Assembly: GCF_003047295.1 (NCBI RefSeq)
Contig: NZ_PZYZ01000010.1
Location: 22,358-86,357 of the forward strand
Direction of reading: 5' to 3'
Origin: Nocardioides sediminis
Lineage (GTDB): Bacteria; Actinomycetota; Actinomycetes; Propionibacteriales; Nocardioidaceae
Length of the DNA stretch: 64,000 bases
Part shown: one piece after another, positions 49,047 to 58,014 of the stretch
Layout of the letters: every line of letters starts with the position of its first letter
Numbering within the stretch: the stretch's first letter is position 1
Notes under the pieces: model-generated
Told to the model about the DNA's origin: nothing
What the model saw: only the letters and a program-made list of their open reading frames with translations
Databases searched by the model: none
Made by a program: the position numbers and the translations under genes

Positions 49047-50353
49047 TGGACACCCTGACCCCGGTGCTCACCGACAACTGGGACGCCGAGCGCTCCTGGA
49101 CTCTCGCGTCGTACGAGGAGCGCGGCGGGTACGCTGCCCTGCGCACGGCGCTGGGCATGGACCCCGACGCGATCATCACCGCCGTCAAGGACTCCGGCCT
49201 CCGCGGCCGCGGAGGTGCGGGCTTCCCCACCGGCATGAAGTGGGGCTTCATCCCGCAGGACAACCCCAAGCCCAAGTACCTCGTGGTCAACGCCGACGAG
49301 TCCGAGCCGGGCACCTGCAAGGACATCCCGCTCATGATGGCCAGCCCGCACACGCTGCTCGAGGGCGTCATCATCAGCTCGTTCGCCATCCGCGCCAACC
49401 ACGCGTTCATCTACGTCCGCGGCGAGGTGCTGCACGTGATCCGCCGCCTGCAGCGTGCGGTGCAGGAGGCCTACCTGGCCGGCCACCTCGGCAAGGACAT
49501 CCACGGCTCGGGCTACGACCTCGACGTGGTCGTCCACGCCGGCGCCGGCGCCTACATCTGCGGCGAGGAGACCGCCCTCCTCGAGGGCCTCGAGGGACGC
49601 CGCGGCCAGCCGCGCCTGCGCCCGCCGTTCCCGGCGGTCGCCGGCCTCTACGCCAGCCCGACGGTCATCAACAACGTCGAGTCCATCGCGTCGGTGCCCA
49701 GCATCATCGGCAACGGCGCGGAGTGGTTCGCCTTGATGGGCACCGAGAAGTCCAAGGGCTTCGGCATCTTCAGCCTCTCGGGCCACGTCACCCGCCCGGG
49801 CCAGTACGAGGCGCCGCTCGGCATCACGCTGCGCCAGCTGATCGACCTGGCGGGCGGCATCCGGGACGGCCACGAGCTCAAGTTCTGGACCCCCGGCGGG
49901 TCCAGCACACCGTTGCTGACCACCGAGCACCTCGACGTGCCCCTCGACTTCGAGGCCGTCGGCGCCGCCGGCTCGATGCTCGGCACCCGGGCGCTGCAGC
50001 TCTTCGACGAGACGACCTGCGTCGTGCGCGCCGTGCTGCGGTGGACGGAGTTCTACAAGCACGAGTCCTGCGGCAAGTGCACCCCCTGCCGCGAGGGCAC
50101 CTGGTGGCTGGTCCAGACGCTCGCCCGCCTCGAGAAGGGGGAGGGCAAGGAGTCCGACCTCGACCTGCTGCTCGACCAGTGCGAGAACATCCTGGGCCGG
50201 TCCTTCTGCGCCCTCGGCGACGGTGCGACCAGCCCCATCTCGAGCTCGATCAAGTACTTCCGCGACGAGTACCTCGCGCACCTCACCCACGGTGGGTGCC
50301 CGTTCGACCCGGCCGCCTCGACCGCCTTCGCGACCACCGGAGCCACTGCATGA
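49046..50353 (+). CDS. nuoF: NADH-quinone oxidoreductase subunit F
   Basis: 51-kDa subunit where NADH is oxidised by FMN and electrons pass to a [4Fe-4S] cluster (N3). 435 residues: GRGGAGFPTGMKW (NADH), CNADESEPGTCKD-type region VNADESEPGTCKDIPLM (FMN), GAGAYICGEETALLEGLEG, and cluster ligands in ESCGKCTPCREGTWW and SFCALGDGA. GTG 49046 directly follows nuoE; the stop overlaps nuoG. Confidence 0.96.
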   Translation: MDTLTPVLTDNWDAERSWTLASYEERGGYAALRTALGMDPDAIITAVKDSGLRGRGGAGFPTGMKWGFIPQDNPKPKYLVVNADESEPGTCKDIPLMMASPHTLLEGVIISSFAIRANHAFIYVRGEVLHVIRRLQRAVQEAYLAGHLGKDIHGSGYDLDVVVHAGAGAYICGEETALLEGLEGRRGQPRLRPPFPAVAGLYASPTVINNVESIASVPSIIGNGAEWFALMGTEKSKGFGIFSLSGHVTRPGQYEAPLGITLRQLIDLAGGIRDGHELKFWTPGGSSTPLLTTEHLDVPLDFEAVGAAGSMLGTRALQLFDETTCVVRAVLRWTEFYKHESCGKCTPCREGTWWLVQTLARLEKGEGKESDLDLLLDQCENILGRSFCALGDGATSPISSSIKYFRDEYLAHLTHGGCPFDPAASTAFATTGATA

Positions 50354-52803
50354 CGACCACCCCGGCGAAGACCCATCGACACGGCGCTGGCGCGCCTGCT
50401 CAGGACAGCGCCGACCTGGTCACCCTGACGATCGACGGCGTCGAGGTCAGCGTCCCCAAGGACACGCTGGTCATCCGCGCCGCCGAGCAGATCGGCGTCC
50501 AGGTCCCGCGCTTCTGCGACCACCCGCTGCTCGCCCCCGTCGGCGCCTGCCGCCAGTGCCTGGTGGACATCCCCGACGCCGGCAACGGCAAGCCGATCCC
50601 CAAGCCTCAGGCCTCCTGCACGCTCACGGTGGCCGACGGCATGGTGGTCAGCACCCAGGCGACGAGCCCGGTGGCCGACAAGGCCCAGCAGGGCGTCATG
50701 GAGTTCCTGCTCATCAACCACCCACTGGACTGCCCCGTCTGCGACAAGGGCGGCGAGTGCCCCCTGCAGAACCAGGCGATGTCCAACGGTCGCGGCGAGA
50801 CCCGATTCGAGGGCGTCAAGCGCACCTTCCCCAAGCCGATCAACCTCTCGGCGCAGGTGCTGCTGGACCGGGAGCGCTGCATCGTGTGCCAGCGCTGCAC
50901 CCGCTTCGCCGACGAGATCGCCGGTGACCCGTTCATCGCGCTGGTCGAGCGGGGCGCGCAGCAGCAGATCGGCATCGCCGAGGACGCGCCGTTCCTGTCC
51001 TACTTCTCCGGCAACACCATCCAGATCTGCCCGGTCGGGGCCCTCACGAGTGCGGAGTACCGCTTCCGCTCGCGCCCCTTCGACCTCGTCTCCACGCCCA
51101 GCGTCGCCGAGCACGACGCCTGCGGCGCCGCCATCCGCGTGGACCACCGGCGCGGCAAGGTGATGCGTCGCCTCGCCGGCAACGACCCCGAGGTCAACGA
51201 GGAGTGGATCAGCGACAAGGACCGCTTCGCCTTCCACTACGCCCAGCAGGACGACCGCCTGACCCACCCGATGGTGCGCGAGGACGGCGAGCTCCGACCC
51301 GCCTCCTGGCCCGAGGCCTTCGCCGTCGCGGCCCGAGGCCTGCAGGCCGCCGGCAGCACGGCGGTGCTCACCGGGGGACGCCTCACGGCCGAGGACGCCT
51401 ACGCCTACGCCAAGTTCGCCCGCGTCTCGCTGGGCACCAACGACGTCGACTTCCGCGCCCGTCCCCACAGCGCGGAGGAGGCCGACTTCCTGGCCGCCCA
51501 CGTCGCGCTGTCCATGGACGTGACGTACGACGACCTCGAGCGCGCGTCGGTCGTGGTGCTGGCCGGCCTCGAGCCCGAGGACGAGGCGGCCACCGTCTTC
51601 CTGCGCCTGCGCAAGGCCACCCGGCGGTCGACCAAGGTCGTGGCGCTGGCTCCCTTCACCAGCCGTGGCCTGGGCAAGCTCAAGGCTCGTCTCGTCCCGA
51701 CCGCTCCCGGCGAGGAGGCCGAGGCGCTGCGCGCGCTGGCCGAGGACGCCACCACCGCCCTCGACGCCGGGGGCGTGATCCTCGTCGGCGAGCGGCTGGC
51801 CCAGCAGCACGGTGCCCTGACCGCCGCCCTCGAGCTCGCACGCACCACCGGGGCCCGGCTGGCCTGGGTCCCGCGCCGGGCCGGTGACCGCGGCGCGGTC
51901 GAGGCCGGCTGCCTGCCCACGCTGCTGCCCGGTGGTCGTCCCGTCGGCGACGCCTCCGCGCGCGTCGACGCCGCGACGGCCTGGGGCGTGGACACGCTCC
52001 CCGAGGCCGCAGGCCGCGACGGCGACGGCATCGTCGCCGCGCTCCTCGACGGCACCCTCGGCGGCGTCGTCGTCGGCGGCGTGGACCCGGCCGACACGGC
52101 CGACCCCGCGGCGACCCGCGCCGCCCTGGAGGCCGCGTCGTTCGTCGTCAGCCTCGAGCTGCGGGAGACCGACGTGACCCGACGGGCCGACGTGGTCCTT
52201 CCCGTCGCCCCGGTCACCGACAAGGCCGGCACCTTCGTCACGTGGGAGGGGCGCCCGCGCCCCTTCGAGGCCGTCTTCAGCAACCCGGGCTCGCTGCCGG
52301 ACCTGCGGGTCCTGGCCGGCATCTCCGAGGAGCTGGCCGCGCTGGGGCAGGGCCGCCCGCTCGGCTTCCGCACGGTCCCCGAGGCGCGCGCCGAGATGGA
52401 GGCCATGGGTCCGTGGGACGGCGACCGTCCCCGGCTCGCCCTCGGCAAGGAGCCGCGCCGCCCACGGGGCCGGTCCGGCGCCCTCGCCGTCTCCACGTGG
52501 AAGCAGCTCCTCGACCCCGGCTCCATGCAGGACGGGGACCCGCACCTCGCCGCGACCCGCCGCCCCGCGGTCGCGCACGTCAGCCCCGCCACCCTGGCCG
52601 GGCTCACGGGTGCGGTCGACGCCGACGGGCGCTCGGCCGTCGTGCTGACCGGCGACCGCGGCTCGGTCACGCTGCCCGTCCGGGCCGTCGCCGACATGGT
52701 CGACGGCGTGGTGTGGCTGCCGTCGGTGAGCGCACGTGGTCGCACCCTCGCGGACCTCGCGTCGCCCGGCAGCACGGTCACGGCGAAGGGAGCCGGCAAG
52801 TGA
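50350..52803 (+). CDS. nuoG: NADH-quinone oxidoreductase subunit G
   Basis: Largest peripheral subunit, 817 residues. The N-terminal ferredoxin domain binds [2Fe-2S] N1b (VPRFCDHPLL ... GACRQCLVDI), then N4/N5-type cysteines in DCPVCDKGGECPLQNQ and CIVCQRCTRFAD, followed by a molybdopterin-oxidoreductase-like domain that in complex I lacks the cofactor. The C-terminal third is Ala/Arg-rich and less conserved. ATG 50350 overlaps the nuoF stop; the stop overlaps the nuoH GTG. Confidence 0.95.
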   Translation: MTTTPAKTHRHGAGAPAQDSADLVTLTIDGVEVSVPKDTLVIRAAEQIGVQVPRFCDHPLLAPVGACRQCLVDIPDAGNGKPIPKPQASCTLTVADGMVVSTQATSPVADKAQQGVMEFLLINHPLDCPVCDKGGECPLQNQAMSNGRGETRFEGVKRTFPKPINLSAQVLLDRERCIVCQRCTRFADEIAGDPFIALVERGAQQQIGIAEDAPFLSYFSGNTIQICPVGALTSAEYRFRSRPFDLVSTPSVAEHDACGAAIRVDHRRGKVMRRLAGNDPEVNEEWISDKDRFAFHYAQQDDRLTHPMVREDGELRPASWPEAFAVAARGLQAAGSTAVLTGGRLTAEDAYAYAKFARVSLGTNDVDFRARPHSAEEADFLAAHVALSMDVTYDDLERASVVVLAGLEPEDEAATVFLRLRKATRRSTKVVALAPFTSRGLGKLKARLVPTAPGEEAEALRALAEDATTALDAGGVILVGERLAQQHGALTAALELARTTGARLAWVPRRAGDRGAVEAGCLPTLLPGGRPVGDASARVDAATAWGVDTLPEAAGRDGDGIVAALLDGTLGGVVVGGVDPADTADPAATRAALEAASFVVSLELRETDVTRRADVVLPVAPVTDKAGTFVTWEGRPRPFEAVFSNPGSLPDLRVLAGISEELAALGQGRPLGFRTVPEARAEMEAMGPWDGDRPRLALGKEPRRPRGRSGALAVSTWKQLLDPGSMQDGDPHLAATRRPAVAHVSPATLAGLTGAVDADGRSAVVLTGDRGSVTLPVRAVADMVDGVVWLPSVSARGRTLADLASPGSTVTAKGAGK

Positions 52804-54242
52804 ACATCTCCCAGCCCATCTCACAGGTGCTGGTCCTCGCGGCGGAGACGCCGCAGGGCGACCGCCTCGAGGCATTCGGGCAGGACCCGTGGTGGCTCGT
52901 CGTGATCAAGGCAGTGGCGATCTTCGTCGTGCTGGTGCTGCTGACGCTGTTCAACATCTGGCTGGAGCGTCGGGTCGTGGCCCGCATGCAGCACCGCATC
53001 GGCCCCAACGTCAACGGTCCCTTCGGCCTGCTCCAGTCGCTGGCCGACGGCGTCAAGCTGGCGCTCAAGGAGGACATCATCCCCAAGGCCGCCGACAAGG
53101 TGGTCTTCCTGCTGGCGCCGGTGCTGGCGGTGATCCCGGCCTTCGTGACCTTCGCGGTGATCCCGTTCGGTCCCGTGGTGGAGCTGCCCTTCACCGACCG
53201 CACGACCCCGCTGCAGCTCACCGACATGCCCGTCGCGGTCCTGTTCGTGATGGCCGTCGCCTCCATCGGCATCTACGGCATCGTGCTGGGCGGCTGGTCG
53301 AGCGGGTCGACGTACTCCCTGCTCGGCGGCCTGCGCTCGAGCGCGCAGATGATCTCCTACGAGGTCGCGATGGGCCTCGCGCTGGTGGCGGTGTTCCTCT
53401 ACGCCGGCTCCATGTCGACCTCCGAGATCGTGGCCGCGCAGAACCCCGAGCCCGACTACTGGCTGGGCGTCATCCCGATCCCCACCTGGTACGCCCTGAT
53501 CCTGCTGCCCTCGTTCGTGATCTACGTGATCGCCATGGTGGGCGAGACCAACCGCGCGCCCTTCGACCTCCCCGAGGCCGAGGGTGAGCTGGTCGGCGGC
53601 TTCCACACCGAGTACTCCAGCCTCAAGTTCGCGCTGTTCTTCCTCGCCGAGTACATCAACATGGCGACCGTCTCGGCGCTGGCGACCACCCTGTTCCTGG
53701 GCGGCTGGCACGCGCCGTGGCCGATCATCCAGATCTGGGAGGGCGCCGACTCCGGCTACTGGCCGGTGCTCTGGTTCTTCGGGAAGATGTTCCTGTTCAT
53801 CTTCATGTTCATCTGGCTGCGCGGCTCGCTGCCGCGGCTGCGCTACGACCAGTTCATGGCGTTCGGCTGGAAGCGGCTCATCCCGATCTCGCTGGCGTGG
53901 ATCATCGCCGTCGCGACCATCCGGGTGCTGACCCTGGACGGCGGCATCGACCGCGACTACCTGCTGGGCGCCGCCGGTGTCCTGCTGGTGCTCTTCCTCG
54001 TGCTGTTCTTCGTCGGCGAGGGCGGCGGCGAGGAGGCCGAGGTCCCGGCCGAGCGCGAGCCCGCCGACGCCTTCGCCGGGGGCTACCCGGTCCCGCCGAT
54101 GCCGGCCGGTGGTGCGGTGCGCGGCGCGGCCGCCCCGCTGACCTTCGCCGAGCGCCGTACGACGGTGTCGGGCACCTCGAGCACGTCCGACGTCCACGAC
54201 GCGACCACTTCCGGGGCCGCGTCGCAGGAGGAGAAGTCATGA
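52800..54242 (+). CDS. nuoH: NADH-quinone oxidoreductase subunit H
   Basis: Membrane subunit that links the quinone chamber to proton transfer. 480 residues, longer than the usual 320-350 because of a polar C-terminal tail of about 80 residues after the last membrane segment. Conserved RRVVARMQHRIGPN, LADGVKLALKEDIIP and GETNRAPFDLPEAEGELVGG. GTG 52800 overlaps the nuoG stop by four bases, as does the stop with nuoI. Confidence 0.95.
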   Translation: MNISQPISQVLVLAAETPQGDRLEAFGQDPWWLVVIKAVAIFVVLVLLTLFNIWLERRVVARMQHRIGPNVNGPFGLLQSLADGVKLALKEDIIPKAADKVVFLLAPVLAVIPAFVTFAVIPFGPVVELPFTDRTTPLQLTDMPVAVLFVMAVASIGIYGIVLGGWSSGSTYSLLGGLRSSAQMISYEVAMGLALVAVFLYAGSMSTSEIVAAQNPEPDYWLGVIPIPTWYALILLPSFVIYVIAMVGETNRAPFDLPEAEGELVGGFHTEYSSLKFALFFLAEYINMATVSALATTLFLGGWHAPWPIIQIWEGADSGYWPVLWFFGKMFLFIFMFIWLRGSLPRLRYDQFMAFGWKRLIPISLAWIIAVATIRVLTLDGGIDRDYLLGAAGVLLVLFLVLFFVGEGGGEEAEVPAEREPADAFAGGYPVPPMPAGGAVRGAAAPLTFAERRTTVSGTSSTSDVHDATTSGAASQEEKS

Positions 54243-54817
54243 GTGAGTCCAAGGGGTTCAAGGAGCAGTTCTGGGACCCGGTCGCCGGCTTCGGCGTCAC
54301 CTTCCGGACGATGTTCAAGAAGGTGGTCACCGAGCAGTACCCCTTCGAGAAGCTGCCCACGGCACCGCGCTTCCACGGCCGCCACCAGCTCAACCGCTGG
54401 CCCGACGGCCTGGAGAAGTGCGTCGGCTGCGAGCTGTGCGCGTGGGCCTGCCCGGCCGACGCCATCTACGTCGAGGGCGCGTCCAACACCGAGGACGAGC
54501 GCTTCAGCCCCGGCGAGCGCTACGGCCGCGTCTACCAGATCAACTACCTGCGCTGCATCCTGTGCGGGCTGTGCATCGAGGCGTGCCCGACGCGTGCTCT
54601 CACGATGACCAACGAGTACGAGCTGGCCGACTCCACCCGTGAGTCGCTGATCTACGAGAAGTCCGACCTGCTCGCGCCGCTCCTGCCCGGCATGGAGCAG
54701 CCGCCGCACCCGATGCGGCTGGGGGCCGACGAGGGCGACTACTACCGCGGCACCTACGGCGCCCCCGCCGACCTGGTGACCGACCGGGCCGCCACGCCGG
54801 GGGAGGGGAACCACTGA
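54239..54817 (+). CDS. nuoI: NADH-quinone oxidoreductase subunit I
   Basis: Ferredoxin-like subunit with two [4Fe-4S] clusters (N6a, N6b) between NuoG and NuoB. 192 residues; ligands C61, C64, C67, C71 (CVGCELCAWACP) and C106, C109, C112, C116 (CILCGLCIEACP). ATG 54239 and the stop overlap neighbours. The C-terminal 60 residues are extended compared with E. coli. Confidence 0.95.
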   Translation: MSESKGFKEQFWDPVAGFGVTFRTMFKKVVTEQYPFEKLPTAPRFHGRHQLNRWPDGLEKCVGCELCAWACPADAIYVEGASNTEDERFSPGERYGRVYQINYLRCILCGLCIEACPTRALTMTNEYELADSTRESLIYEKSDLLAPLLPGMEQPPHPMRLGADEGDYYRGTYGAPADLVTDRAATPGEGNH

Positions 54818-55743
54818 TGGCCTTCTGGATCCTGGCCCCGATCATGGTGGTCGCTGCCCTGGGCATCCTGTTCGTCCGCAAGGCCGTGCACGCCGCCCTG
54901 CTGCTCGCCGTGGTGATGATCGGACTCGCGGTGCTGTACGCCGTCCTCGAGGCGCCGTTCCTGTTCGCCGTGCAGATCATCGTCTACACCGGCGCGATCC
55001 TCATGCTGTTCCTCTTCGTGCTGATGCTCGTCGGCGTCGACGCCTCCGACTCGGTGGTCGAGACGATCCGGGGCCAGCGCGCCCTGGCGACCGTCCTCGG
55101 CCTGCTGCTCGGCCTGGTGCTGGTCACCGGTTTCTCGCAGCTGGCGCTCGGGACGGCCGTCGGGATGGAGGAGGCCAACCGGGGTGGCAACATCGAGCAG
55201 CTCGCCAACGTCCTCTTCAGCCGCTACGTCTTCGCCTTCGAGGCCACCAGCGCGCTGCTGATCACCGCCGCCATCGGCGCGATGGTGCTCGCCCACCGCG
55301 AGCGCCTGACGCCCAAGGCCGGCCAGGCCGCGCTGGCCGCGCAGCGGATGCGCGACTACTCCGAGTCGGGCAAGCACCTCGGTCCGCTGCCCTCGCCCGG
55401 CGTCTACGCCCGCCACAACGCCGTGGACACCCCGGCGCTGCTGCCTGACGGCACCGCGTCGGAGGCCTCGGTCTCGCGCGTCCTGGCGGCGCGCGGCACG
55501 GTGCGCTCCGCGCCGGCGTACGCCGACGACATCGACGAGGTACGCCGCCAGCTCGGCGCCGGTCGCGCCGACCAGCCCGTGGACGGCACGGCCGACGCCA
55601 CCGACCCGGCGCGGATGCCCGAGCAGTCCGGCAAGGCCGGCGCCCCCGCCACGACGGAGGAGGACGTCAAGACCACCCCAGGGCGTTCTTCGTCTCCTCC
55701 GCTCCGCTCCTCCGCCGAACAACGCCCAGGGGACCCCGCATGA
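54817..55743 (+). CDS. nuoJ: NADH-quinone oxidoreductase subunit J
   Basis: Membrane subunit with five segments in residues 1-170, including the conserved FAVQIIVYTGAILMLFLFVLM with its pi-bulge. 308 residues in all: a polar, Ala/Arg-rich tail of about 130 residues follows, whose last 22 codons are made of the hairpin element preceding nuoK (55674-55738). That tail sequence is therefore probably dictated by RNA structure. The stop overlaps the nuoK ATG in ATGA. Confidence 0.93.
   Translation: MAFWILAPIMVVAALGILFVRKAVHAALLLAVVMIGLAVLYAVLEAPFLFAVQIIVYTGAILMLFLFVLMLVGVDASDSVVETIRGQRALATVLGLLLGLVLVTGFSQLALGTAVGMEEANRGGNIEQLANVLFSRYVFAFEATSALLITAAIGAMVLAHRERLTPKAGQAALAAQRMRDYSESGKHLGPLPSPGVYARHNAVDTPALLPDGTASEASVSRVLAARGTVRSAPAYADDIDEVRRQLGAGRADQPVDGTADATDPARMPEQSGKAGAPATTEEDVKTTPGRSSSPPLRSSAEQRPGDPA
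55674..55738 (+). promoter_or_regulatory. Hairpin sequestering the nuoK ribosome binding site
   Basis: Arms 55676-55687 and 55721-55732 form 11 of 12 pairs, with the right arm containing the AGGGG ribosome site for the nuoK ATG at 55740. It is the second copy of the element at 48079-48143. It lies inside the nuoJ coding region, so nuoJ translation would open it. Confidence 0.7.
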
Positions 55744-56033
55744 CCCAGTACATCGTGCTCTCCGCGATCCTCTTCACCATCGGCTGCGTGGGGGTGCTGA
55801 CGCGGCGCAACGCGATCGTGGTCTTCATGTGCGTCGAGCTGATGCTCAACGCCTGCAACCTCGCGCTGGTGACCTTCGCCAAGCAGCACGGCAACCTCGA
55901 CGGCCAGGTCGCCGCCTTCTTCGTGATGGTGGTGGCGGCGGCCGAGGTCGTCATCGGCCTGGCGATCATCATGACCATCTTCCGCACGCGACGCTCGGCC
56001 TCGGTCGACGACGCCAGCCTGCTGAAGTACTGA
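55740..56033 (+). CDS. nuoK: NADH-quinone oxidoreductase subunit K
   Basis: 97-residue membrane subunit with three segments and the two membrane glutamates that carry protons (FMCVELMLNACNLALV and AAAEVVIGLAIIM). ATG 55740 overlaps the nuoJ stop and follows the hairpin element. Ten bases separate it from nuoL. Confidence 0.95.
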   Translation: MTQYIVLSAILFTIGCVGVLTRRNAIVVFMCVELMLNACNLALVTFAKQHGNLDGQVAAFFVMVVAAAEVVIGLAIIMTIFRTRRSASVDDASLLKY

Positions 56034-56043
56034 GGACTCGACT

Positions 56044-58014
56044 GTGAACCTGACTGTCAATGCCGGGGCCATCGTGCACGCCGCCGAGGGCGGCGCCATC
56101 CCGGTCGTGCACCCCGGTGCCGCCGACGGCGTCTTCTCCTACCTGTGGCTGATCATCGCCCTGCCGCTCGCCGGTGCCGTCGTCCTGCTGCTCGGCGGGG
56201 CCCTGGCCCCCCGGGCGCTGGACCGGGTCGGCCACTGGATCGGCACGGCCACGGTCGCCGGCTCCTTCGTCCTGAGCCTGGCCATGTTCGTGGCGCTCCT
56301 CGGCCGCGACGAGGAGGAGCGCCAGGTCGGCCAGCAGCTCTACACCTGGTTCCAGGCCGGCGGGCTCGACGTGGGCATGGACCTGCTCTACGACCCGCTG
56401 TCGGCGCTGTTCCTGCTGCTGATCACCGGTGTGGGTGCGCTGATCCACGTCTACTCCATCGGCTACATGGAGCACGACGCGCGCCGGCGACGCTTCTTCG
56501 GCTACCTCAACCTCTTCGTGGCCGCGATGCTGGTGCTGGTCCTCTCGGCCAACTTCCTGGGCCTGTTCCTCGGCTGGGAGGGCGTGGGCCTCGCGTCGTA
56601 CCTGCTCATCGGCTTCTGGCAGCACAAGCACTCCGCGGCGGCCGCCGCCAAGAAGGCCTTCATCATCAACCGTGTCGGTGACATCGGCCTCTCGCTGGCG
56701 ATCGCCCTGATGTTCGCCACGTTCGGCACCACCGACTTCGCGGCCATCAGCGCCACGACCGGCGAGGTGGGCGAGGGCACCCTCACCGCGCTCGGCCTGC
56801 TGCTCCTGCTGGGCGCCTGCGGCAAGTCGGCCCAGGTGCCGCTGCAGGCCTGGCTGCTCGACGCGATGGAGGGCCCGACCCCGGTCTCGGCCCTGATCCA
56901 CGCGGCGACCATGGTCACCGCGGGCGTCTACCTCGTCGTCCGGTCCAACTTCATCTTCGACCTCGCCCCGATCGCCCAGACCGCCGTGGTCGTGGTCGCC
57001 ACCGTCACGCTGCTGTGGGGCGCGATCCTCGGCTGCGCCAAGGACGACATCAAGAAGGCGCTCGCCGGCTCCACCATGAGCCAGATCGGCTACATGATGC
57101 TGGCCGCCGGCCTCGGCCCCGCGGGGTACCCGTTCGCGATCTTCCACCTGCTCACGCACGGCTTCTTCAAGGCCAACATGTTCCTCGGCGCCGGATCGGT
57201 CATGCACGGCATGGACGACGACGTGGACATGCGCCACTACGGCGCCCTGCGCACCTACATGCCGGTCACGTTCCTCACCTTCGCGATGGGCTACCTTGCG
57301 ATCATCGGCTTCCCGGGCTTCTCCGGCTTCTGGTCCAAGGACAAGATCATCGAGACCGCGCTCGCGGACAACCTCGTGGTCGGCCTGCTCGCCCTGCTCG
57401 GTGCCGGCATCACCGGCTTCTACATGACCCGCCTGATGCTGATGACCTTCTTCGGCCAGAAGCGCTGGGCCGAGGGCGTGCACCCGCACGAGTCGCCCCG
57501 CATCATGACCGTGCCGCTGATCGTGCTGGCCGCCCTCTCGGTCCTCGGCGGCGTGCTGCTGCTGGGCGACTTCGTGGTCGACTTCCTCGCACCCGTCACC
57601 GGCGTGGCCGAGCACCACGAGCCCCCGCTGCCCCCGATCGTCATCACGGTCATCGTGACCCTGGTCGTCGCCGCCGGCGTCGCCGCCGCCTGGTTCCTCG
57701 TCGGCAAGCGCGACGTGCCGCGCGAGGCGCCCCAGGACGTCTCCTTCGCCGTCCGCGCGGCGCGCGCCGACCTCTACGGCGACGCCATCAACGACGGCCT
57801 GGTCGTCCGGCCCGGACGCGGACTCGTCGACGGCCTGACCACGTTCGACCGGGTCGGCGTCGACGGCGTGGTCGAGGGCGGCTCGGCGGCGGTCGGAGGC
57901 ATCTCCGGCCTGCTGCGCCGCTCGCAGAACGGCTTCGTCCGCTCCTATGCCCTGTCCCTGCTCGGCGGCGCCCTCCTCGTCGTCCTGGCCCTGCTGGCGG
58001 TGAATCTGGCATGA
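56044..58014 (+). CDS. nuoL: NADH-quinone oxidoreductase subunit L
   Basis: Distal antiporter-like proton pump subunit, 656 residues with about sixteen membrane segments and the long C-terminal lateral helix. The signature core is FLGWEGVGLASYLLIGFW, KSAQVPLQAWLLDAMEGPTPVSALIHAATMVTAG and KKALAGSTMSQIGYM. GTG 56044 starts translation; the stop overlaps the nuoM ATG. Confidence 0.95.
   Translation: MNLTVNAGAIVHAAEGGAIPVVHPGAADGVFSYLWLIIALPLAGAVVLLLGGALAPRALDRVGHWIGTATVAGSFVLSLAMFVALLGRDEEERQVGQQLYTWFQAGGLDVGMDLLYDPLSALFLLLITGVGALIHVYSIGYMEHDARRRRFFGYLNLFVAAMLVLVLSANFLGLFLGWEGVGLASYLLIGFWQHKHSAAAAAKKAFIINRVGDIGLSLAIALMFATFGTTDFAAISATTGEVGEGTLTALGLLLLLGACGKSAQVPLQAWLLDAMEGPTPVSALIHAATMVTAGVYLVVRSNFIFDLAPIAQTAVVVVATVTLLWGAILGCAKDDIKKALAGSTMSQIGYMMLAAGLGPAGYPFAIFHLLTHGFFKANMFLGAGSVMHGMDDDVDMRHYGALRTYMPVTFLTFAMGYLAIIGFPGFSGFWSKDKIIETALADNLVVGLLALLGAGITGFYMTRLMLMTFFGQKRWAEGVHPHESPRIMTVPLIVLAALSVLGGVLLLGDFVVDFLAPVTGVAEHHEPPLPPIVITVIVTLVVAAGVAAAWFLVGKRDVPREAPQDVSFAVRAARADLYGDAINDGLVVRPGRGLVDGLTTFDRVGVDGVVEGGSAAVGGISGLLRRSQNGFVRSYALSLLGGALLVVLALLAVNLA

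Noticed and set aside
50053..52875. A 940-residue open frame on the minus strand across nuoF, nuoG and nuoH.
   Set aside because: Long antisense frames are expected at this GC content because stop codons are rare; the plus-strand frames encode intact complex I subunits.
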